This document shows, in pieces, positions 50,693 through 59,378 of a DNA stretch of 64,000 bases; within the stretch, counting starts at the first letter, position 1; every line of letters starts with the position of its first letter. Location of the stretch: positions 124,001-188,000 of the forward strand of contig VTTJ01000001.1 of assembly GCA_008364785.1 (NCBI GenBank). Direction: 5' to 3'. Under the pieces are notes generated by a model, which saw only the letters and a program-made list of their open reading frames with translations, was not told the DNA's origin and did not search any database. The DNA is from Bacillus sp. BGMRC 2118 (lineage in GTDB: Bacteria > Bacillota > Bacilli > Bacillales > SA4). The translations under genes and the position numbers were made by a program.

Positions 50693-51640
50693 TTACTTAA
50701 ACCAGCCCTTATTATAAAACCATCCAAACATACCGACACCTATGACCAACATTACCAAAAGCGTACCATAGTAACCATATTCGGAATGAAGCTCAGGCAT
50801 ATACTCAAAATTCATTCCATAAATCCCTGCTATGAAAGTGAGTGGCATGAAAATGGTCGTAATAACGGTTAGCACTTTCATCACTCTATTCGTTTGGTGT
50901 GAATTTAGCGATACATAGCTATCACGCATATCTGTCGTTAATTCTCGGCTTGCTTCAATCATTTCAGCAAGTTTTAATAAATGATCATGAATGTCTGCGA
51001 AGTATTCCATTCTTCCTTGTACATCTTTTAGACGACTTGAATTAATAATGCGATACGTTAAATCTCGCATTGGGGTGATCGTATGTCGTAATAATAATAG
51101 CTCATGTCTGACGTCAAATATCTCATTCAGAAGCTCTTCCGTTGATTTCACTTCTGAATTGGCGTCAATTTCATCTAGTCGATCTTCAATATGGTAGACG
51201 AGCGGAAAATAATTATCAACAATTTTATCTAATACATGATATAGAACAGTGGAAGGATTCCATTCGGATACAAGCTTTGATTGAACGAGTCTGTTCCACA
51301 CCTCATCCACTTCGTGACTATGTTGATTATGAAACGTTACAATATAATGATCGCCAACAAAGAAATCAACTTCTTCACGAGTGAAAGTCTCTGCATTTAA
51401 TGCTTGAATGACATAAAAGTTATAGTTCTCATAATAATCGAGTTTCGGGCGTTGCAGTGTATGTATACAATCTTCTATTGATAATGGGTGAAATTGAAGC
51501 GGGTGATGTAACGATTCAATTTCTTCTTCAGTCGGAGAATTAAAATCAATCCAATACCACTTGTTATCTGTTTCCTGTATATCCGGCAACTTTTCTAGTT
51601 CATGTAATTGGTTATTTTCAATGACAATAGTACGAATCAT
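50693..51640 (-). CDS. corA: CorA-family magnesium/cobalt transporter
   Basis: A 315-aa protein that forms a pentameric Mg2+ channel. The large cytosolic N-terminal domain (about 1-250) leads to the pore helix and the signature YGMNFEYMPEL, where GMN forms the selectivity filter; the second helix and a basic tail (YNKGWFK) end it. The start ATG 51640 is preceded by AAAGGAGAG, which rules out the 19 extra in-frame codons upstream. An adjacent terminator ends the gene. Confidence 0.95.
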   Translation of the reverse strand: MIRTIVIENNQLHELEKLPDIQETDNKWYWIDFNSPTEEEIESLHHPLQFHPLSIEDCIHTLQRPKLDYYENYNFYVIQALNAETFTREEVDFFVGDHYIVTFHNQHSHEVDEVWNRLVQSKLVSEWNPSTVLYHVLDKIVDNYFPLVYHIEDRLDEIDANSEVKSTEELLNEIFDVRHELLLLRHTITPMRDLTYRIINSSRLKDVQGRMEYFADIHDHLLKLAEMIEASRELTTDMRDSYVSLNSHQTNRVMKVLTVITTIFMPLTFIAGIYGMNFEYMPELHSEYGYYGTLLVMLVIGVGMFGWFYNKGWFK

Positions 51641-51773
51641 ACGCTCTCCTTTAATGATTGTTACTATTACTTTACACGTAAAACAAGGAAATTCCAAAAC
51701 TTTTTGTCTTATTTATGAAAGCTTGGACATATATTGTACAAGTTATCAACTTAAGGCAGTGGGTGATATAAAG

Positions 51774-52406
51774 GTGAGTGTAAGTATTTTATTAAGCTAC
51801 ATACTTCTAGGCATTACCTTAGCAGCTCCTATTGGGCCAGTAAACTCAGTTAGACTTGATAAAGGACTTAAAAACGGCTTTTGGCATGCCTGGGTAGTAG
51901 GGCTCGGTTCGATGATTGCTGATGCCATTTTTATGGCACTTGTTTATTTTGGTATTGTTCACTTTTTAGATTCACCACCCATTCAAATATTTTTATGGTT
52001 GTTCGGTGGATTTATATTAATTTATTCAGGAGTAGAAAGTATTCTCACGGCGAACCAAATAAAACTGCATCACATTCGAAGTAAAGACTCCATGCTTAAA
52101 TGTTTTCTGACTGGTTTTATTATGTCGATATCCAGTCCTTTATCCATACTGTTTTGGCTCGGTATTTATGGGTCAGTGTTAGCAAAAACTGCTGCAACGT
52201 ACGGTACAAGTGAGTTAATCTTATATAGCTCTATGATTTTTGTCGGCTTAGCAATATGGGATATTTTTGTTGCAAGCTTAACCAGTGGTTTTCGTAAGTT
52301 CCTAAATCTGAAAAGTATTATTTTCATCTCCATTATTTCAGGTTTATCTCTCATTGCTTTCGGTCTTTATTTTGGCTATCAAGGGATTGTTGCGTTATTT
52401 GGATGA
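51774..52406 (+). CDS. LysE/RhtB-family amino acid exporter
   Basis: A 210-aa, six-helix protein. The N-terminal motif GITLAAPIGPVNSVRLDKGLKN is the LysE-family signature, and later FIMSISSPLSILFWLGIYG matches the central helix. Members export amino acids such as lysine, arginine or threonine; the specific substrate is not known. The start is GTG 51774 with GGGTGAT 7 bases before; the long upstream extension overlaps corA and is not coding. The GNAT gene follows 71 bases later. Confidence 0.88.
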   Translation: MSVSILLSYILLGITLAAPIGPVNSVRLDKGLKNGFWHAWVVGLGSMIADAIFMALVYFGIVHFLDSPPIQIFLWLFGGFILIYSGVESILTANQIKLHHIRSKDSMLKCFLTGFIMSISSPLSILFWLGIYGSVLAKTAATYGTSELILYSSMIFVGLAIWDIFVASLTSGFRKFLNLKSIIFISIISGLSLIAFGLYFGYQGIVALFG

Positions 52407-52477
52407 TGATGTAGGACTTTTTCCTGATGATGTCGAAGTAAACAGAGAAAAAGAACAGAAGGATGGTAATACATTTC

Positions 52478-53026
52478 ATGAAATTAACTGGCAACAAAGT
52501 AACATTACGAACTATCATACCGGATGATTTCCCTGTGTTGTATGACTTTATATACGGCATGGAACAACCGGAGTGGAAAAATTGGGACGCACCTTATTTC
52601 CCGCACAAAGCCATACCCTATGATGCATTTGTTGAACAGATGACGAAAAAAATAGCAAATGCAACATCTGTCAACCAGTTAGCCATAATACACGAAGAAC
52701 AACTTATCGGCACAGTATCTTCTTACTGGGAATTCGAACCTTCCAGATGGCTGGAAGCAGGAATTGTCATTTATGTACCTGACTATTGGAATGGTGGATT
52801 TGGCACAGATGCGTTAAAACTTTGGGTAAATTTCTTATTTGAGCAACATGATATTGCAAGGATCGGAATTACAACATGGTCTGGAAATGAACGGATGATG
52901 CGCGCCGCCGAAAAGATCGGCATGCAGTTAGAAGGAAGAATGCGAAAATGTCGTTACTACAACGGCACATATTATGATTCCATTCGCATGGGCGTCTTGC
53001 GAGAAGAGTGGAATCAATTAAATTAA
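52478..53026 (+). CDS. GNAT acetyltransferase (RimJ/RimL group)
   Basis: A 182-aa acetyltransferase. It begins MKLTGNKVTLRTIIPDDF, has the CoA motif YVPDYWNGGFGTDALKLWV and the conserved end GMQLEGRMRKCRYYNGTYYD. Its group acetylates protein N-termini or amino compounds. The start is ambiguous: ATG 52478 fits the family N-terminus, whereas GAAGG is closest to ATG 52463. A terminator at 53032-53062 follows. Two more acetyltransferases of similar type occur at 20542 and 62877. Confidence 0.82.
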   Translation: MKLTGNKVTLRTIIPDDFPVLYDFIYGMEQPEWKNWDAPYFPHKAIPYDAFVEQMTKKIANATSVNQLAIIHEEQLIGTVSSYWEFEPSRWLEAGIVIYVPDYWNGGFGTDALKLWVNFLFEQHDIARIGITTWSGNERMMRAAEKIGMQLEGRMRKCRYYNGTYYDSIRMGVLREEWNQLN

Positions 53027-53031
53027 ACTAC

Positions 53032-53062
53032 AAAACCAATTCCACTAGGAGTTGGTTTTTTA
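53032..53062 (+). terminator. Intrinsic terminator
   Basis: AAAACCAATTCC and GGAGTTGGTTTT pair with one G-T pair and are followed by TTTTTATATT. It ends the acetyltransferase transcript. Confidence 0.8.
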
Positions 53063-53264
53063 TATTAATTAAGGCTGATTCTCGGATAGAATTTCGATTG
53101 TGTCGAGGAATACTTAAGTTGTAATGTTTCGGATCATCTTTTCGTCAAAGTCATGATTTCCTTCTTTACAATAGTTACGAAAATGAATTGCCCTTACATA
53201 CATATAACACCAATAAATATGGGAAAACTGACAAATATGACGAACAAATGAAAGGAAATACACA

Positions 53265-54128
53265 ATGAAAAAAAATAGTATTCCTTTTCTTGTATTAGCT
53301 ATCATCCATGGAATTATCTTAATTATTACATTGAGGAAAAAAGGGAAGAGCACATATACATTATTGACAATAGGTATAGGCGCTGCTTATGTTTTTGAGT
53401 ACTTTGTGTTGAATGTCTTTAAAATGTATAAGTATTATCCTAAAGTATTTAAAAATAAATGGATTGATTCTGTCTTTGGTGCTGTATTATCTCAGGCGGT
53501 ATTTGTACCTATCGCAGCAACTGTGTTAACACTATTTAACCAAGGTTGGAGGGCACGAATTTTAGTTTCATTAGTATATGGGGCAATTGAGCGCATTTTT
53601 ATTAAACTTAATATCTTTAGTAATGATAAGTGGAGTACTTGGTATACTGTGGGTGCGATGCCAGTATACTTTTATGTAATTAACAAATGGTGGAGAGGCT
53701 TGCAACACGGCAATAAGATCATCCACTGGTTCTCTCTTATGTTATGTATATGGATCTCATACACGAATGTATTTTTTGTGGCTTTAGCCGGTTTTAGAAA
53801 ATATAGATTCCGTGTTCGCCTTGTAAGAGACCGATATTGGGATCATTTTATCGTACTCCCACTTTACACTTTATTGGCAGGAATTGTTGGTACAGTTAAT
53901 ACGATTCATTTACCAAAAGCATTTAAATGGTGTGGTGTGCTGTTCATGCACCTAATTGACCAAACTCTCTACCACTGTAAAATTATTAAGCCAACTAGTA
54001 GAATAAGTTTATACCTGTTAATTCCGATTCACTCCGTCATTCTTCTGTTCGGTGAATATTACCGAAAACTCATGAAAAATGAACATCATCAGAGTAAAGA
54101 AATTACGTCAAAAAAGCTGTCAGATTAG
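53265..54128 (+). CDS. CBO0543-like membrane protein, long form
   Basis: A 287-aa membrane protein with about eight helices. The segment RIFIKLNIFSNDKWSTWYTV is the family-like Trp-Trp-Tyr turn seen in the two genes at 29731 and 30216. A basic C-terminal tail (KNEHHQSKEITSKKL) ends it. AAAGGAAATACACA precedes the ATG. Function unknown. A convergent family member lies 134 bases downstream. Confidence 0.6.
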   Translation: MKKNSIPFLVLAIIHGIILIITLRKKGKSTYTLLTIGIGAAYVFEYFVLNVFKMYKYYPKVFKNKWIDSVFGAVLSQAVFVPIAATVLTLFNQGWRARILVSLVYGAIERIFIKLNIFSNDKWSTWYTVGAMPVYFYVINKWWRGLQHGNKIIHWFSLMLCIWISYTNVFFVALAGFRKYRFRVRLVRDRYWDHFIVLPLYTLLAGIVGTVNTIHLPKAFKWCGVLFMHLIDQTLYHCKIIKPTSRISLYLLIPIHSVILLFGEYYRKLMKNEHHQSKEITSKKLSD

Positions 54129-54262
54129 GTACTGTATCCCAGAAGTTAGATTTACATCTTTTACTTTTGAGAGAGTGTACCTTTAGGCAGCTTTTTTTTT
54201 ATGAATATCAAAAAGGAAACAGTGTTCGCTTCTATTTTTCACATGATAAAAAGAGTCACCAA

Positions 54263-54775
54263 TCATTTTAGCTTTGGTAAGGAAGGGTGAAAAAACTGAA
54301 ATAAGATTAAAATAACAGGGATCGATACTAAGAAGGCAGTAATCGGGTTACGATAATGAATTCTAAGAATCGAAAACATAATAAGATTAAATAATCCAGA
54401 CCAAAGTATACTCCAGCCATTTTCATAAATAAACAATTCTTTTTTTTCAGCAAGATATTCAAGAAGTGTAAAACCTAATACCCAGACAGCTATATAAAGG
54501 AACGGTTTCTTATTCTCTGGAAAATATCTTAGATAAATCATAATTAAAATTGGAAGGACAAGAAGCGTAAAGCCGGTTTCTATTAACGTATGACTCAGCC
54601 AAGATATTGTCACACTATTATATTTCCATAATGTATGATTGTAAAAAATAAAATTATAAAAAAGATTACAGATGATATAAAACTGAATGGTAGGATAGTA
54701 ACTCTTCCAATTCTTCCAATCGACAAAATAATACCCCAAGAAAACTAAAATACCGAGGACTAGTAGTAAGTACAT
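54263..54775 (-). CDS. CBO0543 family membrane protein
   Basis: A 170-aa protein of five helices with the CBO0543 features VDWKNWKSYYPTIQFYIICN, the HTLWKY loop and EYLAEKKELFIYENGWSILW. AGAAAGGAC lies ahead of the start. It is the best match to the family among the four related proteins in the window. The family is frequent in Bacillus and Clostridium, often in several copies per genome, and has no known role. It stands alone on the minus strand. Confidence 0.72.
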   Translation of the reverse strand: MYLLLVLGILVFLGYYFVDWKNWKSYYPTIQFYIICNLFYNFIFYNHTLWKYNSVTISWLSHTLIETGFTLLVLPILIMIYLRYFPENKKPFLYIAVWVLGFTLLEYLAEKKELFIYENGWSILWSGLFNLIMFSILRIHYRNPITAFLVSIPVILILFQFFHPSLPKLK

Positions 54776-54926
54776 CGCAAAGTCCTTTCTTTATATGTTC
54801 ATACCGTTAGTATGTCCAAGATAAGACAGGAAATAACAATGCAAATCCCGTTATTAAGTGATTCATTTGTAGGATTTTTCATATAAATGACTTGAACGGA
54901 AAACTTTGTTGAGAGGATGTTTCCCC

Positions 54927-56270
54927 ATGACTGAACACCGTTTTATTCAAGTGGATCATGCACTGCCTGGAAAGATGTCAACAGAATTACAACAGTTACG
55001 AAATGAACATGTACCGAGAGGACCGTTTAATACATCACCTGCATTTATTCAAAAAGCAAAAGGAGCGCTCGTCACCGATGTAGATGGTAATACGCTCATT
55101 GATTTAGCAGGCGGTATCGGAACGCTAAATGTCGGACACAGTCCAACAAGAGTAATTGAGAAAATCAAGGACCAACTCGATCTCTTTATTCATCCAGGCT
55201 TTAATGTCATGATGTACGAATCATATATACAACTTGCCAAAAAATTAAATGAAATCACACCGGGCACCTTTAGCAAAAAAACATTCTTTTTAAATTCAGG
55301 AGCAGAAGCAGTAGAGAATGCCATTAAAATTGCAAGAAGATATACAGGCAGAAGAGCTGTCGTCTCATTTGATCGAGGCTATCACGGCAGAACCTATATG
55401 GCAATGGCGTTAACGAGTAAAGTTAAGCCGTACAAAAATGGATTTGGCCCATTAGTACCGGAAACATACAAACTGCGCTTTCCATATTATTATCGTAAGC
55501 CTGATGGGATGACGAATGACCAATATGATGCTTTTTTATTACAACAGATTGATGACTTTTTCATTGCGGAGGTACCACCAGAAGAGATTGCTGCATTCAT
55601 ACTAGAACCTATACAAGGAGAAGGTGGCTTTGTTATTCCATCTGTTAACTTTGTTCAACAGTTAAAGAAGAAGTGTGAGGAGCACGGAATATTAGTTATT
55701 GCGGACGAAATACAAACTGGGTTTGGCAGAACCGGAAAAATGTTTGCTAGTGAGCATTTCGGAATTGCACCTGATTTAATAACGATGTCAAAATCAATTG
55801 CGGCCGGAATTCCAATTAGTGCTGTGACCGGAAGAGCTGACATTATGGACGCGCCTATGCAGGGTGAAATAGGTGGAACATACGGAGGAAGTCCATTAGG
55901 GTGTGTAGCCGCACTAGAAGTAATTGACATGATTGAAGAAGAAGGACTTTTAGAACGAGCAGCAGCAATAGGAGAGGTCATTACCAATTCTTTTATCAAC
56001 ATGAAAGAGAAATACGAAGTAATCGGAGATGTAAGAGGTCTTGGGGCAATGTGTGCAGTAGAAATTGTAAAAGACCGAAAAACGAAAGAACCTCATAAAG
56101 AACTAACAAGTCAAATTATTACGGAATGCAATAAAAGGGGAGTCATCATCCTTAGTGCAGGTTTATACAGTAACGTCATTCGGATATTGAGTCCGCTTGT
56201 CATAACAATTGAGCAACTCTCTGAAGCATTACATGTCATAGATGAAGTGATTGGTGAGTTAACACATTAA
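54927..56270 (+). CDS. gabT: 4-aminobutyrate-type class III aminotransferase
   Basis: A 447-aa PLP enzyme. FLNSGAEAVENAIKIARRYTGR, FDRGYHGRTYMAMALTSK, EPIQGEGGFVIP and ADEIQTGFGRTGK are the class III motifs; the cofactor lysine is Lys289 in TMSKSIAAGIP. The sequence fits gamma-aminobutyrate aminotransferase, which feeds GABA into succinate semialdehyde; no gabD or GABA permease is adjacent, so other omega-amino acids remain possible. ATG 54927 lies behind GAGAGGATG; an in-frame TTG upstream is less likely. A terminator follows. Confidence 0.85.
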   Translation: MTEHRFIQVDHALPGKMSTELQQLRNEHVPRGPFNTSPAFIQKAKGALVTDVDGNTLIDLAGGIGTLNVGHSPTRVIEKIKDQLDLFIHPGFNVMMYESYIQLAKKLNEITPGTFSKKTFFLNSGAEAVENAIKIARRYTGRRAVVSFDRGYHGRTYMAMALTSKVKPYKNGFGPLVPETYKLRFPYYYRKPDGMTNDQYDAFLLQQIDDFFIAEVPPEEIAAFILEPIQGEGGFVIPSVNFVQQLKKKCEEHGILVIADEIQTGFGRTGKMFASEHFGIAPDLITMSKSIAAGIPISAVTGRADIMDAPMQGEIGGTYGGSPLGCVAALEVIDMIEEEGLLERAAAIGEVITNSFINMKEKYEVIGDVRGLGAMCAVEIVKDRKTKEPHKELTSQIITECNKRGVIILSAGLYSNVIRILSPLVITIEQLSEALHVIDEVIGELTH

Positions 56271-56276
56271 CACATA

Positions 56277-56313
56277 AACAGCACCAACGGGTGAACATCC
56301 GAAGGTGCTGTTT
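56277..56313 (+). terminator. Intrinsic terminator
   Basis: AAACAGCACC and GGTGCTGTTT form a 10-bp stem around a structured loop (CGGGTG...ATCCG). It lies 7 bases after the aminotransferase stop. Confidence 0.75.
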
Positions 56314-56384
56314 AGATTTGTGGCTATTTTTACATTATTTTGATTGATAACATTTACAGAACATACGTGAATAAGCTTTCTTTA

Positions 56385-56828
56385 TTAAAACAACTTATCA
56401 AAGAACTTCTTTAAAGGAGACTCATCGTCTTCATCACCTTCAACACTATCATTGTCCTTTTGACTTAGAGATAACCTAATATCTTCTTTTTCTATTGCTG
56501 TATTAGAAGCAAACACGAGTCCAAATTCAGAGTTGTATTCGCCATTAACACTTAACGTATAAGGTATTTTTAAAGTTGTTGCAAGCTTCACAAACGGACT
56601 TAGTGCACGATATTCCATGTTACCATTAAGAAACAATTTGGCATTTGGGTATTGTTTCATCACTTTTTTTAATTCAGTTATATATCTGGTATCCTCACGT
56701 ACTTGTCCTTGATTTAGTGCTACAATAACACGTTCTCTTATCGTACCTAAATATTTTCTTCTCTCATCTGGTTTTGTTTCTAGCGGGCCAGTTATTCCTT
56801 CTGTTATGTAATCGTCGATATCCTTCAT
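56385..56828 (-). CDS. yueI: YueI family protein (DUF1694)
   Basis: A 147-aa soluble protein. The N-terminus MKDIDDYITEGITGPLETKP and RERVIVALNQGQVR match YueI of B. subtilis closely in pattern, and the body with LFLNGNMEYRALSPFVKLA continues the match. The acidic tail (DSVEGDEDDESPLKKFFDKL) is longer than usual. GGAGGTGCGAAGC precedes ATG 56828, which I prefer to an ATG 21 bases upstream. The role is unknown. Confidence 0.82.
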   Translation of the reverse strand: MKDIDDYITEGITGPLETKPDERRKYLGTIRERVIVALNQGQVREDTRYITELKKVMKQYPNAKLFLNGNMEYRALSPFVKLATTLKIPYTLSVNGEYNSEFGLVFASNTAIEKEDIRLSLSQKDNDSVEGDEDDESPLKKFFDKLF

Positions 56829-56961
56829 GCTTCGCACCTCCTCCATCATTGATATTGTAACCTTTAAACAATCCTCTAAACAAAAAGGAACATACGTTCT
56901 TTACATTTTGATATACTGTTGGTAAGATAAAATAACTACTAATGTGGATCGGTGATGATAG

Positions 56962-59250
56962 ATGAAAAAGTGGAGTGTGTCTGTTCGTGGAATCGTAGAA
57001 TACGTATTTCGAAGTGGAAGCATTGAATCGTCCTTTCAAGCACCAAACTTATTTCAAGAGGGCATGAAGGCACATCAATTTGTACAAGCTGACTATTTAG
57101 AAAATGACGAGAAGGAAGTTAGTCTAAAAACAGTAGTTAGAATGGATGATTGCTTAGTAGAAATAGAAGGTCGCTGTGACGGTATTCTTAAGCGAGGTGA
57201 CAGGATCATCATTGACGAAATCAAATCCACATCCAGCACTCTTGACTATTTTACAGAAGAGACCACGTCATATGTACACTGGGCTCAAGCCAAAATGTAT
57301 GCCTATATATATGCACAACAACACAACCTCTCTGCCATTGATGTTCAGCTAACATATGTTAGGAGAAGCAAAAAAGAAAGAAAACAATTTTTGAAGAGTC
57401 TTCAGATTGCAGAACTCGCTCAGTTTTTTGAAGAAGTGATCAATAAATATGAGCCCTACGTCAAGTTTCATCTCCATCACCAAAAAGAAAAACATGAATC
57501 AAGCAAGCTGTTAACCTTCCCATTCCAGCAGTATCGAGATGGTCAACGAAAGCTCTCGGGAGCCGTTTTCAAAACCATACACGATAAACAAAATTTATTT
57601 GCATTAGCTCCTACAGGAATAGGTAAGACAATCTCAACGGTATTTCCTTCCGTAAAAGCAATTGGAGAAAAACACATAGACACAATCTTTTATGTAACAG
57701 CCAAGACCATTACTCGAACAACCGCTGAAGATACGTTCTCTTTACTCTCATCTCATGGTTATAAGGCTAAAACCGTTACAATAACAGCAAAAGACAAAAC
57801 TTGCTTAAAGGACGAAACTCGGTGTCAAAAAGATTATTGTGAATATGCTAATGGATATTATGACCGCATTAATGATGCTGTGTTAGATATCTTACAAAAT
57901 GAAGACATCTTAACAAGAGAAGTAATAGAAGCCTATTCCATCAAACATAAAGTATGTCCATTTGAATTTTCATTAGATTTAACGAACAATGCTGATGCTG
58001 TTATTTGTGATTACAATTACATTTTTGACCCTAGAGTTTCACTGAAACGTATGACAGATGATATTCGAAAAAAAAGCGTCCTACTAGTAGATGAAGCACA
58101 TAATTTAGTCGATCGAGGTAGAGAAATGTTCTCTTCTACATTGGAGAAGTCCATGTTTCTCCAATTAAAGCGAATACTCAAAGACAAACACTCGAACATT
58201 TATCAATCAGTTAATAAAATTAATCAACACTTTATACGTCTACGAAAACATTCTACTACTACTGAATATACGATTTCAAAGCTAGATAGTGAACTTGTCA
58301 CATTGCTTGATTCTTTTTCAAGTGTGGCTGAAGAGGAAATTCAAACTTCTATCGTACAAGAGTACCGGGAGCAGCTACTTGAGACGTATTGGAATGTGCA
58401 AGCATTTCTTAAAACTGCAGCCCTTTATGATGAGCGTTACGTCACGTACATTGAAATTCTAAAGAATGAAGTAAAAATCAAAATACTATGCTTAGATCCA
58501 TCTTTATCTCTACAAAAGATGGGGAAGGGCTTTCGTTCAAAGATTTTCTTTTCGGCAACGCTTTCTCCACAATCTTACTACCAGAGTATGATTGGAGCAA
58601 AAAGCAGTGACTATACTGTCAATATTCCATCTCCATTTCGCAAGGAACAAACAGAAGTCATCATCTATCCAATTTCTACACGGTATCAGCATCGTGACAA
58701 AACGACGAGCCAAATTGGAAATGTCATCTACAATGAAATTAATCTAAGTGAAGGAAACATATTACTCTTTTTTCCATCGTATCAGTATATGAATCAAATT
58801 TTAGATACGATTGAAATTGATGAAAACAAATTCGTTCTGTTAAGACAAGCTACGAATATGTCAGAACAAAAACGTGAGGAGTTTTTATCACACTTTGATA
58901 CTCGTCACCAGAAAAGAGTCATCGCATCTGCCGTATTAGGTGGTGTTTTTTCAGAGGGCATTGATTTAAAGGGAGATAAATTGAATCATGTAATCATTTG
59001 CGGAGTCGGTTTACCTCAGATTGGATTTGAACGGAACATCATGAAAGATTACTTCCAATCAACCGGTAAAGATGGGTACTTATATTCATATGTATTTCCG
59101 GGTATTAATAAAGTGCTACAAGCAGGGGGGAGGCTTATCCGCTCAGAGAAGGACTATGGCTGCATTACACTCATTGATGATCGATATCTAACGCCACTAT
59201 ATCAATCTTTATTACCAAATGAGTGGAAGCATTTTATTGTCCGCAAATAA
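56962..59250 (+). CDS. RecB/Cas4-like nuclease fused to an XPD/DinG-type iron-sulfur helicase
   Basis: A 762-aa two-part protein. Residues about 30-170 carry a PD-(D/E)XK nuclease-like core: EGRCDG (Asp73) and IIDEIKST (Asp85, Glu86, Lys88). The rest is a superfamily 2 helicase of the XPD/DinG type: APTGIGKT (216-223), four cysteines Cys281, Cys288, Cys293 and Cys332 that fit a 4Fe-4S cluster, VDEAH (376-380), SATLSP, GVFSEGIDLKGD and QAGGRLIRSEKDYG. It should unwind DNA 5' to 3' and perhaps cut it. ATG 56962 with GGTGATGAT ahead is acceptable. It is divergent from yueI. Confidence 0.85.
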   Translation: MKKWSVSVRGIVEYVFRSGSIESSFQAPNLFQEGMKAHQFVQADYLENDEKEVSLKTVVRMDDCLVEIEGRCDGILKRGDRIIIDEIKSTSSTLDYFTEETTSYVHWAQAKMYAYIYAQQHNLSAIDVQLTYVRRSKKERKQFLKSLQIAELAQFFEEVINKYEPYVKFHLHHQKEKHESSKLLTFPFQQYRDGQRKLSGAVFKTIHDKQNLFALAPTGIGKTISTVFPSVKAIGEKHIDTIFYVTAKTITRTTAEDTFSLLSSHGYKAKTVTITAKDKTCLKDETRCQKDYCEYANGYYDRINDAVLDILQNEDILTREVIEAYSIKHKVCPFEFSLDLTNNADAVICDYNYIFDPRVSLKRMTDDIRKKSVLLVDEAHNLVDRGREMFSSTLEKSMFLQLKRILKDKHSNIYQSVNKINQHFIRLRKHSTTTEYTISKLDSELVTLLDSFSSVAEEEIQTSIVQEYREQLLETYWNVQAFLKTAALYDERYVTYIEILKNEVKIKILCLDPSLSLQKMGKGFRSKIFFSATLSPQSYYQSMIGAKSSDYTVNIPSPFRKEQTEVIIYPISTRYQHRDKTTSQIGNVIYNEINLSEGNILLFFPSYQYMNQILDTIEIDENKFVLLRQATNMSEQKREEFLSHFDTRHQKRVIASAVLGGVFSEGIDLKGDKLNHVIICGVGLPQIGFERNIMKDYFQSTGKDGYLYSYVFPGINKVLQAGGRLIRSEKDYGCITLIDDRYLTPLYQSLLPNEWKHFIVRK

Positions 59251-59252
59251 AA

Positions 59253-59292
59253 AAAGGAATTGGAGTGGCTTAAAAGCCAGTACAATTCCTTT
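59253..59292 (+). terminator. Intrinsic terminator with nested stem
   Basis: AAAGGAATTG and CAATTCCTTT pair around an inner TGGCT/AGCCA hairpin. It directly follows the helicase stop; the T-tract is short. Confidence 0.65.
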
Positions 59293-59378
59293 ACATCTTT
59301 TAATGATACAGATTACTTCCTATGATTAACTTATGTACTATTTTTAGTATTTTTAGAACTGTCAGAAAAGGACCAGTG

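Noticed and set aside
51142-51384. Frames opposite corA and the long N-terminal extension of the LysE-type protein
   Set aside because: They overlap corA antisense; the LysE signature starts at the GTG at 51774 with a proper ribosome binding site.
53068-53100. GGCTGATTCTCGGATAGAATTTCG resembles the left end of the MITE family
   Set aside because: Only about 20 bases are similar, and no right end, inner hairpin or target duplication is present; chance or an unrecognisable remnant.
56962-59250. Cas4 of a CRISPR system
   Set aside because: There is no repeat array and no cas1, cas2 or effector gene in the window; the nuclease part is fused to a helicase.
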